DNA from: an uncultured bacterium | GTDB lineage: Bacteria; Planctomycetota; Phycisphaerae; Phycisphaerales; SM1A02 | Assembly (NCBI GenBank): GCA_903898755.1 | Contig: CAIUGT010000045.1 | Span: 1-62,302 of the forward strand | DNA: 62,302 nucleotides | Direction of reading: 5' to 3' | Notes under the pieces: model-generated | Databases searched by the model: none | Told to the model about the DNA's origin: nothing | Seen by the model: only the letters and a program-made list of their open reading frames with translations | Position numbers and translations under genes: made by a program | In this document: positions 35,455 through 44,646 of the stretch, piece by piece | Position numbering within the stretch: position 1 is the stretch's first letter | Layout of the letters: every line of letters starts with the position of its first letter

Positions 35455-36252
35455 TCACTCTTTTGCAACGCCAAGATTGCGCAAGCGCTCCAACAACAGT
35501 CGGTCGGTCAAGTCGTAGAACAATGGCGTGATGGTGATGCAACGCTCCGCAAGCGCTTCCACATCGCTGCCTTCGGCGGTGTGATAAAATTCCATTCCGT
35601 TTCCCACGGACCAGTAGTACACCTGTCCATCCGGCGCGACGCGTTTTTCATAGCCATCAATTCCGGCGGATGTGTTCATGGGAACAAGTTTTATTTTTGG
35701 CATGGGCGCGTCGGAAGATTCAGTGTGCGGAACATTGATGCTGATCACTCGGTGCGCATGCGGCAAGCCGGGCTTTAGAACATGATCAATGGCGTAGCGC
35801 GCAATGGCGGCGGCGCGCGGCAAATTTGTTTTGCTGCGATCACCAATGTGCAGACTGACGGCAATGGCTGGCACGCCTAGAAACGCGGCCTCCACGGCGG
35901 CGGCGATGGTGCCGGAATAAATCACATTTATGCCCACATTTGCGCCAAAATTCATGCCGCTGATCACAACATCAGGTTGAGAATTTGGTCCATATTTTTC
36001 CTTCCATAAAGCGCGCAATCCAAGCTTCACGCAATCGGCAGGCGTTCCCACAACGGCGGTGCCGTTGGCGCCATTGAGCAATGCGCGGGTGCGCGTCATC
36101 AGTGGAGTGTGAAAAGTAATCCCATGGCTTTCAGCGCTTTGGCCATTGGCCGGAGCCACCACCATGACTTCACCCAGCGATTGGATCGCCGTGTGCAATG
36201 CGGAAATTCCTGGCGCGTCCAAACCATCATCATTTGTCAAAAGTATTTTCAT
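35455..36252 (-). CDS. surE: 5'/3'-nucleotidase SurE
   Basis: 265 residues. The metal-binding Asp pair is in MKILLTNDDGLDAPGISAL, with VVAPANGQSAESHGI and the Asn-containing SGMNFGANVGINVIYSGT typical of SurE. It removes phosphate from nucleoside monophosphates and short polyphosphates in the cytoplasm. It follows the GT2 gene by 12 bases and converges on the TonB-like gene. Confidence 0.95.
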   Translation of the reverse strand: MKILLTNDDGLDAPGISALHTAIQSLGEVMVVAPANGQSAESHGITFHTPLMTRTRALLNGANGTAVVGTPADCVKLGLRALWKEKYGPNSQPDVVISGMNFGANVGINVIYSGTIAAAVEAAFLGVPAIAVSLHIGDRSKTNLPRAAAIARYAIDHVLKPGLPHAHRVISINVPHTESSDAPMPKIKLVPMNTSAGIDGYEKRVAPDGQVYYWSVGNGMEFYHTAEGSDVEALAERCITITPLFYDLTDRLLLERLRNLGVAKE

Positions 36253-36264
36253 TGATTCACCATT

Positions 36265-37488
36265 TCACCATGTACGGGGTTCAAGAATGTATTCACGACC
36301 TCCCCAACGAACTGGGGTGCGATTGATCAAATCTTCAGCGGCACCAAAGAAACAACGGGCGATTAAAAATCCGCCAAGCGGATGAAAGAACGCCGCCAAC
36401 ATTGGCGCGGCGCACAATTTGTGAATCCATGCGGCGGAGATTAAGAATGAAAGAGTTCCTAGGAGTCCCGTCCACATCACAGCGGACGCCAGTGGTTCAA
36501 GCGAGCCTCCATTGAACTGCCCACTCCAACCAGCGCCAGCGATCAACGCCGCGAAACTACCCAGCGGCAACAACGCCGCGCCCACGCCAACAATCACGCC
36601 ACTGCGACGCAATCGTGAAGGAACACGCTCCGAACCTTCAATGTAAATTCGCTTCCAACCCTGCAGAAATTCGCTTAATTTCTCGTACATTTCCACTATC
36701 AGCATGCCGTCGGCCACGGCCAAGCCACCGCGACCACCGCTGTCTTTCATGCGCCGCGAAAACGCGATGTCCTCTAGTAAATCATCTTTCACCGCGGCAT
36801 GTCCGCCCATCTTGTCATAGGCCGCGCGATCAAACAAAAGAAATTGTCCATTGGCGAATACGCGCGGATTTTTGGCGCGGTTGACTTGCGCAACGGGAAA
36901 CATGCGCATGAGTTCCATGGCGGCCACGGGTTGAACCACGGCCTCAAACCAATGGCGAATGCGTGGCGTGCTCATGAGGGAAAGCAACTGCAGACCACGT
37001 TCATTGAGCATTCCCAAGGAAGCGCGAATAAGTTGCGGAGCAAATTCAACGTCCGCGTCAGTAAATAAAACATAGGCACCCTTGGCTTGCTCGGCGCCAA
37101 CTCGACCCGCGTTGCATTTGCCCGCCCAATCTTTTGGACAAGACGCATTATCGATTAATTTCAGGCGCGGATCACGCGCTGCAATAGGCTGCAAGTTGGC
37201 GCGCGTGGCGTCGGTGCATCGATCAAGCACCACGATCACTTCTATATTGGAATAGTCGCCGCGCAAAATACTTTCAATGCAGCCGGGCGCGTGTTTTTCC
37301 TCGTTGTGCGCTGGAATGACCACGCTCACCAAGGGTTCGCCCACAGGCAACGCGAAAGCCAAACCTTGTTGAATCCGCGGAATTCTGGGCAAATCACGCG
37401 CAACTCGAATAGCCACGGTAATCCACCAGAAGGCGCAACCACCCGCCAACACAAGAAGAACCCAAAGAATCAAAACGCGAAAATCCAT
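36265..37488 (-). CDS. Membrane glycosyltransferase family 2 (HpnB/CrtQ-like)
   Basis: 407 residues. An N-terminal membrane helix is followed by a GT2 domain with VVIPAHNEEKHAPGC, VVLDRCTDATR, the DxD-type TDADVEF and the acidic DLLEDIAFSRRM, then helices at the C-terminus. KDWAGKCNAG resembles the loop of hopanoid- and carotenoid-associated GT2 enzymes (HpnB, CrtQ). The window also has a squalene-hopene cyclase, but 11 kb away, so a hopanoid role is only a guess. It is likely cotranscribed with surE. Confidence 0.82.
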   Translation of the reverse strand: MDFRVLILWVLLVLAGGCAFWWITVAIRVARDLPRIPRIQQGLAFALPVGEPLVSVVIPAHNEEKHAPGCIESILRGDYSNIEVIVVLDRCTDATRANLQPIAARDPRLKLIDNASCPKDWAGKCNAGRVGAEQAKGAYVLFTDADVEFAPQLIRASLGMLNERGLQLLSLMSTPRIRHWFEAVVQPVAAMELMRMFPVAQVNRAKNPRVFANGQFLLFDRAAYDKMGGHAAVKDDLLEDIAFSRRMKDSGGRGGLAVADGMLIVEMYEKLSEFLQGWKRIYIEGSERVPSRLRRSGVIVGVGAALLPLGSFAALIAGAGWSGQFNGGSLEPLASAVMWTGLLGTLSFLISAAWIHKLCAAPMLAAFFHPLGGFLIARCFFGAAEDLINRTPVRWGGREYILEPRTW

Positions 37489-37596
37489 TCACAAAGAGTA
37501 GTCGAAGTTGTTGCGGTTGCCCCACCAGAATTTCAGCTCATTCGCAAGCCAAATAAACACCCATACGCATCTTCAACCCTCTACTATCTTGTTCAC

Positions 37597-39246
37597 GTGT
37601 ATCCAGTCCAGCTTGCCAATCGATATCTCACAAGCCGCATCATTCCGTTGATCGCCGTGGCGGCTGTTGCATTGTGCGTGGCGTTGGTGGTGATCGTGGT
37701 CAGCGTCATGAGCGGATTTCTTGACATGCTGCGCGCCAGTGGCCGCACGCTCATGGGCGATGTGGTGATCAGTTATCCCATTCGTGGAATTCCTTGGTAC
37801 GAGCAATTGATAGACACGATTGAAAAACTTCCCGAGGCACAAGCCGCCACGCCATTGATTGACACCTATGGACTTGTTCGCATGCCGTATCCCGAAGGCA
37901 GCGAAAAGGAAGTTGTGACTGCGAATGTGTGGGGAGTTGAACCGCAAAGTTTCAATCGCGTGACTGATTTCTCCAAGGCGTTGTATTGGAAACCCCCTGC
38001 CTCCCCAGAAGCCGCGGCAAGCATGTCGCCCGACGATCTACGGTTGAAACTGAGCGACAAAATTCTCAATGACGGACTGAATTTGGTGAAGAGCGACACT
38101 GGCGAACCTGGACTTGTGCTGGGCATGCATGTTTCCATTGCCAATGAACGCATGCGCAATGGCAGCTATCGCCCTCGCTACCCACAATGGTTCATGCCCA
38201 AGCAATATGTCACGCTCACGCTTGTTCCCATCAGCGCTAAGGGAACCATTGCGGAGCCGCGTGAGCGCGTGTTTCCGGTGGTGAATGAATTTAAAAGCGG
38301 CGTATATCAAATCGATAAAAACCGAGTGATGATTTCGCTTGCAGAGGCGCAGAAACTATTGCGCATGGACGCCGGCACTTTGTACGACATGCAAGCGCCG
38401 CCGAATGCCGACGGAAGTTTGCCCGTGCTTGGAACAAGCCCCGCGAAAGTTTCCAAAATTCTTGTGCGCGCCAAACCTGGCGTCACTCCAGATCAACTTC
38501 AAACCGCCGTATTCGCCGCCTATGAAAAATTTGCGTATGAAGTTGCGGCCGATCAATCGAAAGTGGTAAAGGCGCCGCGCGTTGACAACATGAGCATTCT
38601 CACGTGGGAGCAACACCTGCGCGACCTGATCGCTCCCGTTGAAAAAGAGCGTGAAATGATGCGTATTTTGTTCTCCATTGTGTATTTAGTGTGCGCGGGT
38701 TTGGTGCTCAGCATCTTCTGGGCCATCGTGCAGGAGAAGACCCGCGATGTTGGAATTCTGCGCTCAGTTGGCGCAAGTCGTTTCGGCATTTTGTGGATCT
38801 TTTTGCAATACGGATTGGTGATTGGCGCCATTGGCGGACTCTTTGGAGTTGGACTTGGCTGGCTTGTGATTCACAACATTAATTTTATCCACGAGACCAT
38901 TGGCCAAGACGCGCCCGCGTGGAGTTACATCGCAAGTTTCATTATTGCCGGGATTAGTTTTGCCATGAGTGTGCGCGGCGTGACCACTGGTGTTTTGCTC
39001 AGCACCCTTTTGTGGAGCGTTCTTGGTTTCACGCTCGCGATTGTGGGCGCGGGATTGATCATGCACCGCGGAACATTGATTTGGGATCCCAGCGTGTACT
39101 ACTTCGCAACAATCCCAGATCAAGTGGATTGGTTCACCGCCATCATCACGTGGTGTGGCGCTGTTATTTTCAGCGTGCTTGGCGCCAGCATTCCCGCCGC
39201 CAAAGCCGCGGACATTCATCCAGTCAGGGCGCTGCGCTATGAGTAA
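37597..39246 (+). CDS. LolC/LolE-type lipoprotein-releasing ABC permease (FtsX family)
   Basis: The open frame extends far upstream, but homology begins at QLANRYLTSRIIPLIAV, so I start at the GTG at 37597 (549 residues). A first helix ends in VVSVMSGFLDML. A large periplasmic domain is followed by three C-terminal helices with the FtsX signature (KTRDVGILRSVGASRFGILWIF). It extracts lipoproteins for transport to the outer membrane with an ATPase. The stop overlaps the LolD gene by 8 bases. Only one permease gene is here, so it may form a homodimer, or a second copy lies elsewhere. Confidence 0.88.
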   Translation: MYPVQLANRYLTSRIIPLIAVAAVALCVALVVIVVSVMSGFLDMLRASGRTLMGDVVISYPIRGIPWYEQLIDTIEKLPEAQAATPLIDTYGLVRMPYPEGSEKEVVTANVWGVEPQSFNRVTDFSKALYWKPPASPEAAASMSPDDLRLKLSDKILNDGLNLVKSDTGEPGLVLGMHVSIANERMRNGSYRPRYPQWFMPKQYVTLTLVPISAKGTIAEPRERVFPVVNEFKSGVYQIDKNRVMISLAEAQKLLRMDAGTLYDMQAPPNADGSLPVLGTSPAKVSKILVRAKPGVTPDQLQTAVFAAYEKFAYEVAADQSKVVKAPRVDNMSILTWEQHLRDLIAPVEKEREMMRILFSIVYLVCAGLVLSIFWAIVQEKTRDVGILRSVGASRFGILWIFLQYGLVIGAIGGLFGVGLGWLVIHNINFIHETIGQDAPAWSYIASFIIAGISFAMSVRGVTTGVLLSTLLWSVLGFTLAIVGAGLIMHRGTLIWDPSVYYFATIPDQVDWFTAIITWCGAVIFSVLGASIPAAKAADIHPVRALRYE

Positions 39247-39934
39247 GTTCCTGCTTGAAGCCAAAGAATTGCGCAAGACCTATCACCTGGGTCGAGTGAA
39301 AGTTCCGGTGTTGCGTGGCGCAAGTTTCACATTGGAGCAAGGCGAGTGGGTTGCCATACTTGGCTCATCTGGCAGCGGAAAAAGCACGCTTTTGCACTTG
39401 CTTGGTTTGCTTGATGAGTGCGACGCGGACTCAGGCGGTGTGTGGTTTGACGGCAAGCCCGTGGCCGACTTGAAGTTCTCCGCGCGCAACGCCTATCGAA
39501 ATCAAAGCGTTGGATTTGTGTTTCAGTTTTATCACTTGCTGCCGGAACTTTCTGTTTTGGAGAACGCGCTTTTACCCAACATGGTCAACGCTGGCATGCA
39601 TTGGTTCAGCAAGCGCGCGCAAGCGCAGCAACACGCCACCGAGTTGCTCGACGCATTTGGTCTGTCGCATCGCCTAACGCATCGCCCCGCCGAACTGTCC
39701 GGTGGAGAGCGTCAACGCGTGGCCATCGCGCGCGCTTTGGCCAATCAACCACGCGTGCTTCTGGCCGATGAGCCAACTGGAAATCTTGACACGCGCACTG
39801 GCGGAGAAATTCTTGACTTGATCGCAGAGAAGCATCGCAAAGGATTGTCCATTGCCATGGTCACGCATGATCCAGCCGTTGCCGCGCGCGCCGACCGCGT
39901 TGTGAAATTGGTCGATGGCTGCGTGGCGCACTAA
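39239..39934 (+). CDS. lolD: LolD-type ABC transporter ATP-binding protein
   Basis: 231 residues from the ATG at 39239, which overlaps the permease stop. Walker A GSSGSGKSTLLHLLG, Q-loop FVFQFYHLLPELSVLENALL, signature LSGGERQRVAIARALANQ, Walker B VLLADEPTGNLD and switch His VTHDPAVAARAD all fit the LolD/MacB class. It powers lipoprotein release from the inner membrane. Confidence 0.94.
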   Translation: MSKFLLEAKELRKTYHLGRVKVPVLRGASFTLEQGEWVAILGSSGSGKSTLLHLLGLLDECDADSGGVWFDGKPVADLKFSARNAYRNQSVGFVFQFYHLLPELSVLENALLPNMVNAGMHWFSKRAQAQQHATELLDAFGLSHRLTHRPAELSGGERQRVAIARALANQPRVLLADEPTGNLDTRTGGEILDLIAEKHRKGLSIAMVTHDPAVAARADRVVKLVDGCVAH

Positions 39935-39990
39935 ATGAACTCGCGTTCTGTGCGCAAAACAAATGTGACTTCGCGGATCTTCAACAGAAT

Positions 39991-41325
39991 CTAGTCACGG
40001 CCCCAATAGCGCGCGGTCACAGCTTTGGCCAACTGCGCGCCACTCCACCCAAACCGCTTTTGCATGGCTTCTTCCCAAGGAATTCCAGCTTTGACATCTT
40101 TGACCCACTCTCTAAAAGTTTCCCCCTTGGTCTGTACCAAAAAATCCACCGCCAGATATCCAATGGCATACCCAATCGCGTCTGCTCCTGGCCAAGAACC
40201 ATCTTCATAATTCATGTGCAACACATCCAAGACGTGATTGTTTTCGTCGCGCAACCATTTCAGCCCTTGCGGCTTTCGATCCGCCTTCGTTGTTGAGTCT
40301 GGAAAACTTTCCGCGGCCACATATTCGGCGTAGCCCTCATCGGCCCAAGATGGCAAGCGTGCAGGCGAACCATATCGATGCATAAATCCATGCGAGGCTT
40401 CATGCACAAGCGTTGCAATGAAACGATTTTCGTCCGCGCTTTTATTTGCACTCACCACAACTTTGGGACCGACCATGTGGCACAAACCAATCGCGCCTGG
40501 TGGCGGCATGGAATTGAAAGCAGCCATTTCAATGGCGCGGTAGTGCTCATCTGATGCGGAAACAATGACCACCGCTTTGCCGTGAAAAATATTCAAGCCA
40601 ACAGGAAGCGCAAACATGTTGGCGACAGTTTCATACATGGCGTCCATGCGCCGCGCCAATTCTTTGGTCTCTCCAAGTGGCAAATCAGCGTATAAAACCC
40701 AGTACTTTCCTTCCACAATGCAATAACGCAAATTGACTTGCTTCAACCAGCGATCCGCGTCCGCCTTCATTTCAATCAACGCCTCCGCGCGCTGCGCGTC
40801 GGTTGCAACATTCCACGGTTTCACCCGCGGCGCCTCCACTTTGTTCGCAAGATCGTTCATGCCAACGGCCTTGGCTTGAAAATCTTTTTCGGCGGCAATG
40901 CGTCGATCTTCAACAATTTTGCGTCGATGTTCGGCGACCTCCAACCGCAAAGCATCGACATCCTTTGCGCAATTGCGATCACGACGAATTGCGTCTTGAA
41001 GCGCGGCGTCCGCCAACTTGTCGGCGCCCTGCAAGCTGAACAACATGCGCGCCAACTGGATGTACTGCGAAGCCTGCCGCCAATCCAACAATTTTTTACA
41101 AAGCCGATTGGCGTCGTCGGGTTTGAAATTGCTCCACGGCGCGTGCCCAAATGATCCATCAATTCCTGCAAAATCCCACTTGGAAATGGTGCCTTTGAGG
41201 GTCTCACCCGAGATCAATTTCACCTTCCACGGAAGTGGTGGTTCCAACACACCTTGGGCAAAGACTGAACTCCATGAAAATGGCGCAAAAACCAACAAAA
41301 TGAAGAATTGTTGAAATCTGCTCAT
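39991..41325 (-). CDS. Secreted putative zinc metallopeptidase
   Basis: 444 residues with a signal peptide (FFILLVFAPFSWSSVFAQ). Near residue 305 it has VHEASHGFMHRY, an HExxH zinc site, and downstream DEGYAEYVAAE may supply a third Glu ligand as in gluzincins. The first half has a short beta part (VKLISGETLKGTISKWDF) and a helical region. It could also be a DUF1570-type protein; no substrate is readable. It converges on lolD and diverges from clpC. Confidence 0.75.
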   Translation of the reverse strand: MSRFQQFFILLVFAPFSWSSVFAQGVLEPPLPWKVKLISGETLKGTISKWDFAGIDGSFGHAPWSNFKPDDANRLCKKLLDWRQASQYIQLARMLFSLQGADKLADAALQDAIRRDRNCAKDVDALRLEVAEHRRKIVEDRRIAAEKDFQAKAVGMNDLANKVEAPRVKPWNVATDAQRAEALIEMKADADRWLKQVNLRYCIVEGKYWVLYADLPLGETKELARRMDAMYETVANMFALPVGLNIFHGKAVVIVSASDEHYRAIEMAAFNSMPPPGAIGLCHMVGPKVVVSANKSADENRFIATLVHEASHGFMHRYGSPARLPSWADEGYAEYVAAESFPDSTTKADRKPQGLKWLRDENNHVLDVLHMNYEDGSWPGADAIGYAIGYLAVDFLVQTKGETFREWVKDVKAGIPWEEAMQKRFGWSGAQLAKAVTARYWGRD

Positions 41326-41404
41326 CCATCAGCAAAGTACTCGGCTACCATCGCCGATGGAAGGTCAATTCCACTTTCAGTAGACCATTTTTTAGGAGGC
41401 TTCG

Positions 41405-43933
41405 ATGTTTGAACGCTTGACGGATCGTGCTCGCAAAGTGATGGCTCTCGCAAATCAAGAGGCCCAGCGCTTCAACCATGAATACATTGGAACCGAGCAC
41501 ATACTGCTTGGCCTTGTCAAAGAAGGTTCGGGCGTGGGCGCAAATGTGCTGAAGAATCTTGGAATTGATCTGCGCAAGGTTCGCCTTGAAGTTGAGAAGT
41601 TGGTCAAGAGTGGTCCCGAGATGGTGACCATGGGCAAGCTTCCGCAAACTCCGCGCGCCAAGAAAGTGATTGAGTACGCGATTGAAGAAGCGCGCAATCT
41701 CAACCACAACTATGTTGGCACCGAGCATCTGCTGCTTGGTTTGCTGCGCGAACAAGATGGCGTGGCCGCGCAAGTGCTGTTGAACCTTGGCATGAAACTG
41801 GAGGAAGTCCGCGAAGAAGTGCTGAATTTGCTTGGCGCTGGCGGTGAAAGCGAACAAGAAAATCCACAGCAAGCCGAGGCCGCTGCGGAACCTGGTTCCG
41901 GTGACGCGCCTGCGGCCACTGGTCGCCGTGGCAAAAGCAAGACTCCCGCTCTTGATTCATTCGGCCGCGATCTCACGGAGCTCGCGCGCGCTGGTGAACT
42001 TGATCCGGTCATTGGTCGCTTCAGTGAAATTGAAAGATTGGTTCAAGTGTTGTGCCGCCGCACCAAAAACAATCCCGTGCTGCTTGGCGAAGCTGGTGTT
42101 GGTAAGACTGCGATTGTTGAAGGTCTTGCGCAGCAAATTATTTCGCAAGAAGTGCCGGATCTTTTGCATGACAAGCGACTTGTTGTGCTTGACTTGGCCA
42201 TGATGGTGGCGGGCACCAAGTACCGCGGTCAATTCGAGGAGCGCATCAAGGCCGTTATGAATGAAGTGCGACGCGCCAAGAACATTATTTTGTTCATTGA
42301 CGAGTTGCACACGCTTGTTGGCGCTGGTGGTGCCGAAGGCGCCATCGACGCAAGCAATGTGTTGAAGCCAGCGCTTTCTCGCGGCGAAATCCAGTGCATT
42401 GGCGCGACCACATTCGATGAATATCGCAAATACATCGAGAAAGACGCGGCTTTAGAGCGCCGCTTCCAGTCGATTGCCGTTGAGCCACCAGGACCTGAAC
42501 AGGCCTATGAAATTCTCAAAGGCTTGCAGGAAAAATACGCCACGCATCACCGCGTGGTCTACACCGATCAAGCGCTGCGCGCCGCGGTGGAATTGTCGGG
42601 CCGCTACATTCCTGGCCGCGTTCAACCAGATAAAAGCATCGACGTCATTGACGAAGCCGGTGCGCGTCTGCGCTTGAAGACCATGGCCAAGCCGCCTGAT
42701 CTTGCGGATTTGGAAACACGCATCGAGCGCTTGAGTATTGACAAGGATGACGCCGTGAAGAATGCGGACTATGAAAAAGCCGCCGACTTGCGCGATCAAG
42801 CCGAGAAACTTCGCAAAGAAAAAGAGAAGTTGCAACAAGGCTGGCGCGACCGCATGAACGAGACCACGGGAACCGTGGACGAGGAAATGATCGCGGAAGT
42901 CGTAAGCAAAATGACCGGCGTGCCGTTGACTCGTTTGGCCAAAGAAGAAAGCAAGCGATTGCTTCAATTGGAGACGGAACTTCACAAGACTGTTGTTGGT
43001 CAAGAGGAAGCCGTCAAGACCGTTGCTCGCGCCATTCGCAAGACCCGCTCGGGTTTGAAAGATCCAAAGCGTCCAATGGGTTCGTTCTTGTTCCTTGGTC
43101 CAACCGGCGTTGGTAAAACGTTGTTGGCCAAAGCCATCGCCGACTTTATGTTCGGCGATCAAGATGCGCTGTTCACTCTGGACATGAGCGAATACATGGA
43201 GAAACACAATGTTTCTCGCTTGATTGGCGCGCCTCCAGGATATGTGGGCTTTGAAGAAGGCGGACAACTCACCGAGCGCATTCGCCGCCGTCCATACGCG
43301 GTTGTGTTGCTTGACGAAGTTGAGAAGGCGCATCCCGACGTGTTCAACATGCTTCTGCAAATCATGGAAGAAGGCCGTCTCACTGATTCATTCGGTCGCC
43401 ATGTTGACTTCCGCAATTGCATCATCATCATGACCAGCAATCTGGGCGCCGATGTGATCAAGGGCGGCACCGCGTTTGGTTTCACCAAGCGCGCCGAAAT
43501 TCAGGACTACGAGAAAATGAAGAAGTCGCTCACCAGCGAAGTCGAGCGTTTCTTCCGTCCTGAGTTCGTGAATCGCCTGGACGACATGATTGTGTTCCGT
43601 CCGCTTATCAAGGACGACTTGAACCAAATCATTGAGTTCGAGTTGAGCAAGTTGCGCAAGCGACTCACTGAAAAGGGCATGGCTCTGGAGATCGATCAGA
43701 AGGCCAAGGACTTCTTGATTGATAAGGGCTACAACCCAGACTTTGGCGCGCGTCCATTGCGTCGCTCCCTGTCGCAATTTGTGGAAGATCCGCTCGCTGA
43801 AAATCTGCTGAGCGGTGAGTTTGCCAGTGGCGATGTGATTTTTGTCACCCGCGAGGGCGAGAAGGAGCACTTGGCGTTCAGGGCACAAAAGCCAGCGGAA
43901 GTTCCGCCGCCAGCCACGCCAACTGCGGCGTAA
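41405..43933 (+). CDS. clpC: ClpC-type AAA+ unfoldase
   Basis: 842 residues. A double Clp-N domain ([18 protein letters not shown] and [18 protein letters not shown]) precedes the first ATPase domain with GEAGVGKT near residue 228. A middle domain carries a UVR-like helix ([20 protein letters not shown]), and the second ATPase domain has GPTGVGKT near residue 564. It works with ClpP. AGGAGG seven bases before ATG sets the start. A terminator follows. No ctsR, mcsA or mcsB is next to it, although mcsA-mcsB lie 12 kb away. Confidence 0.96.
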   Translation: MFERLTDRARKVMALANQEAQRFNHEYIGTEHILLGLVKEGSGVGANVLKNLGIDLRKVRLEVEKLVKSGPEMVTMGKLPQTPRAKKVIEYAIEEARNLNHNYVGTEHLLLGLLREQDGVAAQVLLNLGMKLEEVREEVLNLLGAGGESEQENPQQAEAAAEPGSGDAPAATGRRGKSKTPALDSFGRDLTELARAGELDPVIGRFSEIERLVQVLCRRTKNNPVLLGEAGVGKTAIVEGLAQQIISQEVPDLLHDKRLVVLDLAMMVAGTKYRGQFEERIKAVMNEVRRAKNIILFIDELHTLVGAGGAEGAIDASNVLKPALSRGEIQCIGATTFDEYRKYIEKDAALERRFQSIAVEPPGPEQAYEILKGLQEKYATHHRVVYTDQALRAAVELSGRYIPGRVQPDKSIDVIDEAGARLRLKTMAKPPDLADLETRIERLSIDKDDAVKNADYEKAADLRDQAEKLRKEKEKLQQGWRDRMNETTGTVDEEMIAEVVSKMTGVPLTRLAKEESKRLLQLETELHKTVVGQEEAVKTVARAIRKTRSGLKDPKRPMGSFLFLGPTGVGKTLLAKAIADFMFGDQDALFTLDMSEYMEKHNVSRLIGAPPGYVGFEEGGQLTERIRRRPYAVVLLDEVEKAHPDVFNMLLQIMEEGRLTDSFGRHVDFRNCIIIMTSNLGADVIKGGTAFGFTKRAEIQDYEKMKKSLTSEVERFFRPEFVNRLDDMIVFRPLIKDDLNQIIEFELSKLRKRLTEKGMALEIDQKAKDFLIDKGYNPDFGARPLRRSLSQFVEDPLAENLLSGEFASGDVIFVTREGEKEHLAFRAQKPAEVPPPATPTAA

Positions 43934-43957
43934 ATCACTGTATTTCTAGGCATTTCA

Positions 43958-43995
43958 AACCGCGCTTCCTTCAAACGAAGCGCGGTTTTTCTTTT
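43958..43995 (+). terminator. Rho-independent terminator of clpC
   Basis: Perfect 11-bp stem AACCGCGCTTC/GAAGCGCGGTT with an 8-base loop, then TTTCTTTT. It lies 24 bases after the clpC stop. The 3' end touches the end of the convergent lipoprotein gene. Confidence 0.9.
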
Positions 43996-44644
43996 AGCGA
44001 ATGCTGACCAGTTTCATGCCTGTCGGCGTGGATTCAAATTCCATGGTCGTAAATTTGTAATTTTTTCGCAATGTGGAATCAAGCTGCGCCATCATGTGCG
44101 TGTCATCACTTTTTCGAATAATGACATGGCCATTTTTAAAATTAATTTTCATGCAATTCAATGTCGCCATGACTTCCTTGCGATTGGTGGTGAAGAATGT
44201 CGTGAAATATTTCCGGCCCCCACGACCTTCAAGATCATTCTTGGCGCCCGCGGACAGAAGTTGATTCCAAATTAAATCGTACTCCTCGTTGCGCACGCAC
44301 TCTGTGACATGGTCCACGACCTGCTCAGGGAAAATGGCGCGCAACACAATGTCGCCACTGGCTTTTTTCTCGCGCAAATCAACCGCAGGTTGATTTGGAT
44401 CAAAGACTTCGGATGTGGCGCCGTCCGCTGCGTTGGTGTCTTTCACTTTTTCAGGACGCTTAGATGAGTAGACAACTTTCGTCCCATCGGCTTTCACAAA
44501 AGTTTCATCAACGGGTCGACCAATGGATTCCGCTTCGGATTGCGAGCGATAGTGGTACTCGGTTCGCTCCACAGCGCATCCAATTTGAAATAAACTGCCG
44601 CCGCAGAAACTTATGAAACTCAATGAAAACAAGGCAAATTTCAT
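43994..44644 (-). CDS. Putative lipoprotein of unknown function
   Basis: I start at the ATG at 44644 just after the nadB stop, giving 216 residues. MKFALFSLSFISFCGGSLFQIGC is a signal ending in the lipobox-like QIGC. The mature part has no recognised domain. A helical region (VTECVRNEEYDLIWNQLL) is followed by a small beta-rich end with KNGHVIIRK and KFTTMEFESTPTGMKLVSI. It follows nadB closely, so it is probably cotranscribed. Confidence 0.72.
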   Translation of the reverse strand: MKFALFSLSFISFCGGSLFQIGCAVERTEYHYRSQSEAESIGRPVDETFVKADGTKVVYSSKRPEKVKDTNAADGATSEVFDPNQPAVDLREKKASGDIVLRAIFPEQVVDHVTECVRNEEYDLIWNQLLSAGAKNDLEGRGGRKYFTTFFTTNRKEVMATLNCMKINFKNGHVIIRKSDDTHMMAQLDSTLRKNYKFTTMEFESTPTGMKLVSIR

Positions 44645-44646
44645 AT

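Noticed and set aside
42452-43360. 302-residue frame opposite clpC
   Set aside because: It is a shadow of clpC, which has all motifs.
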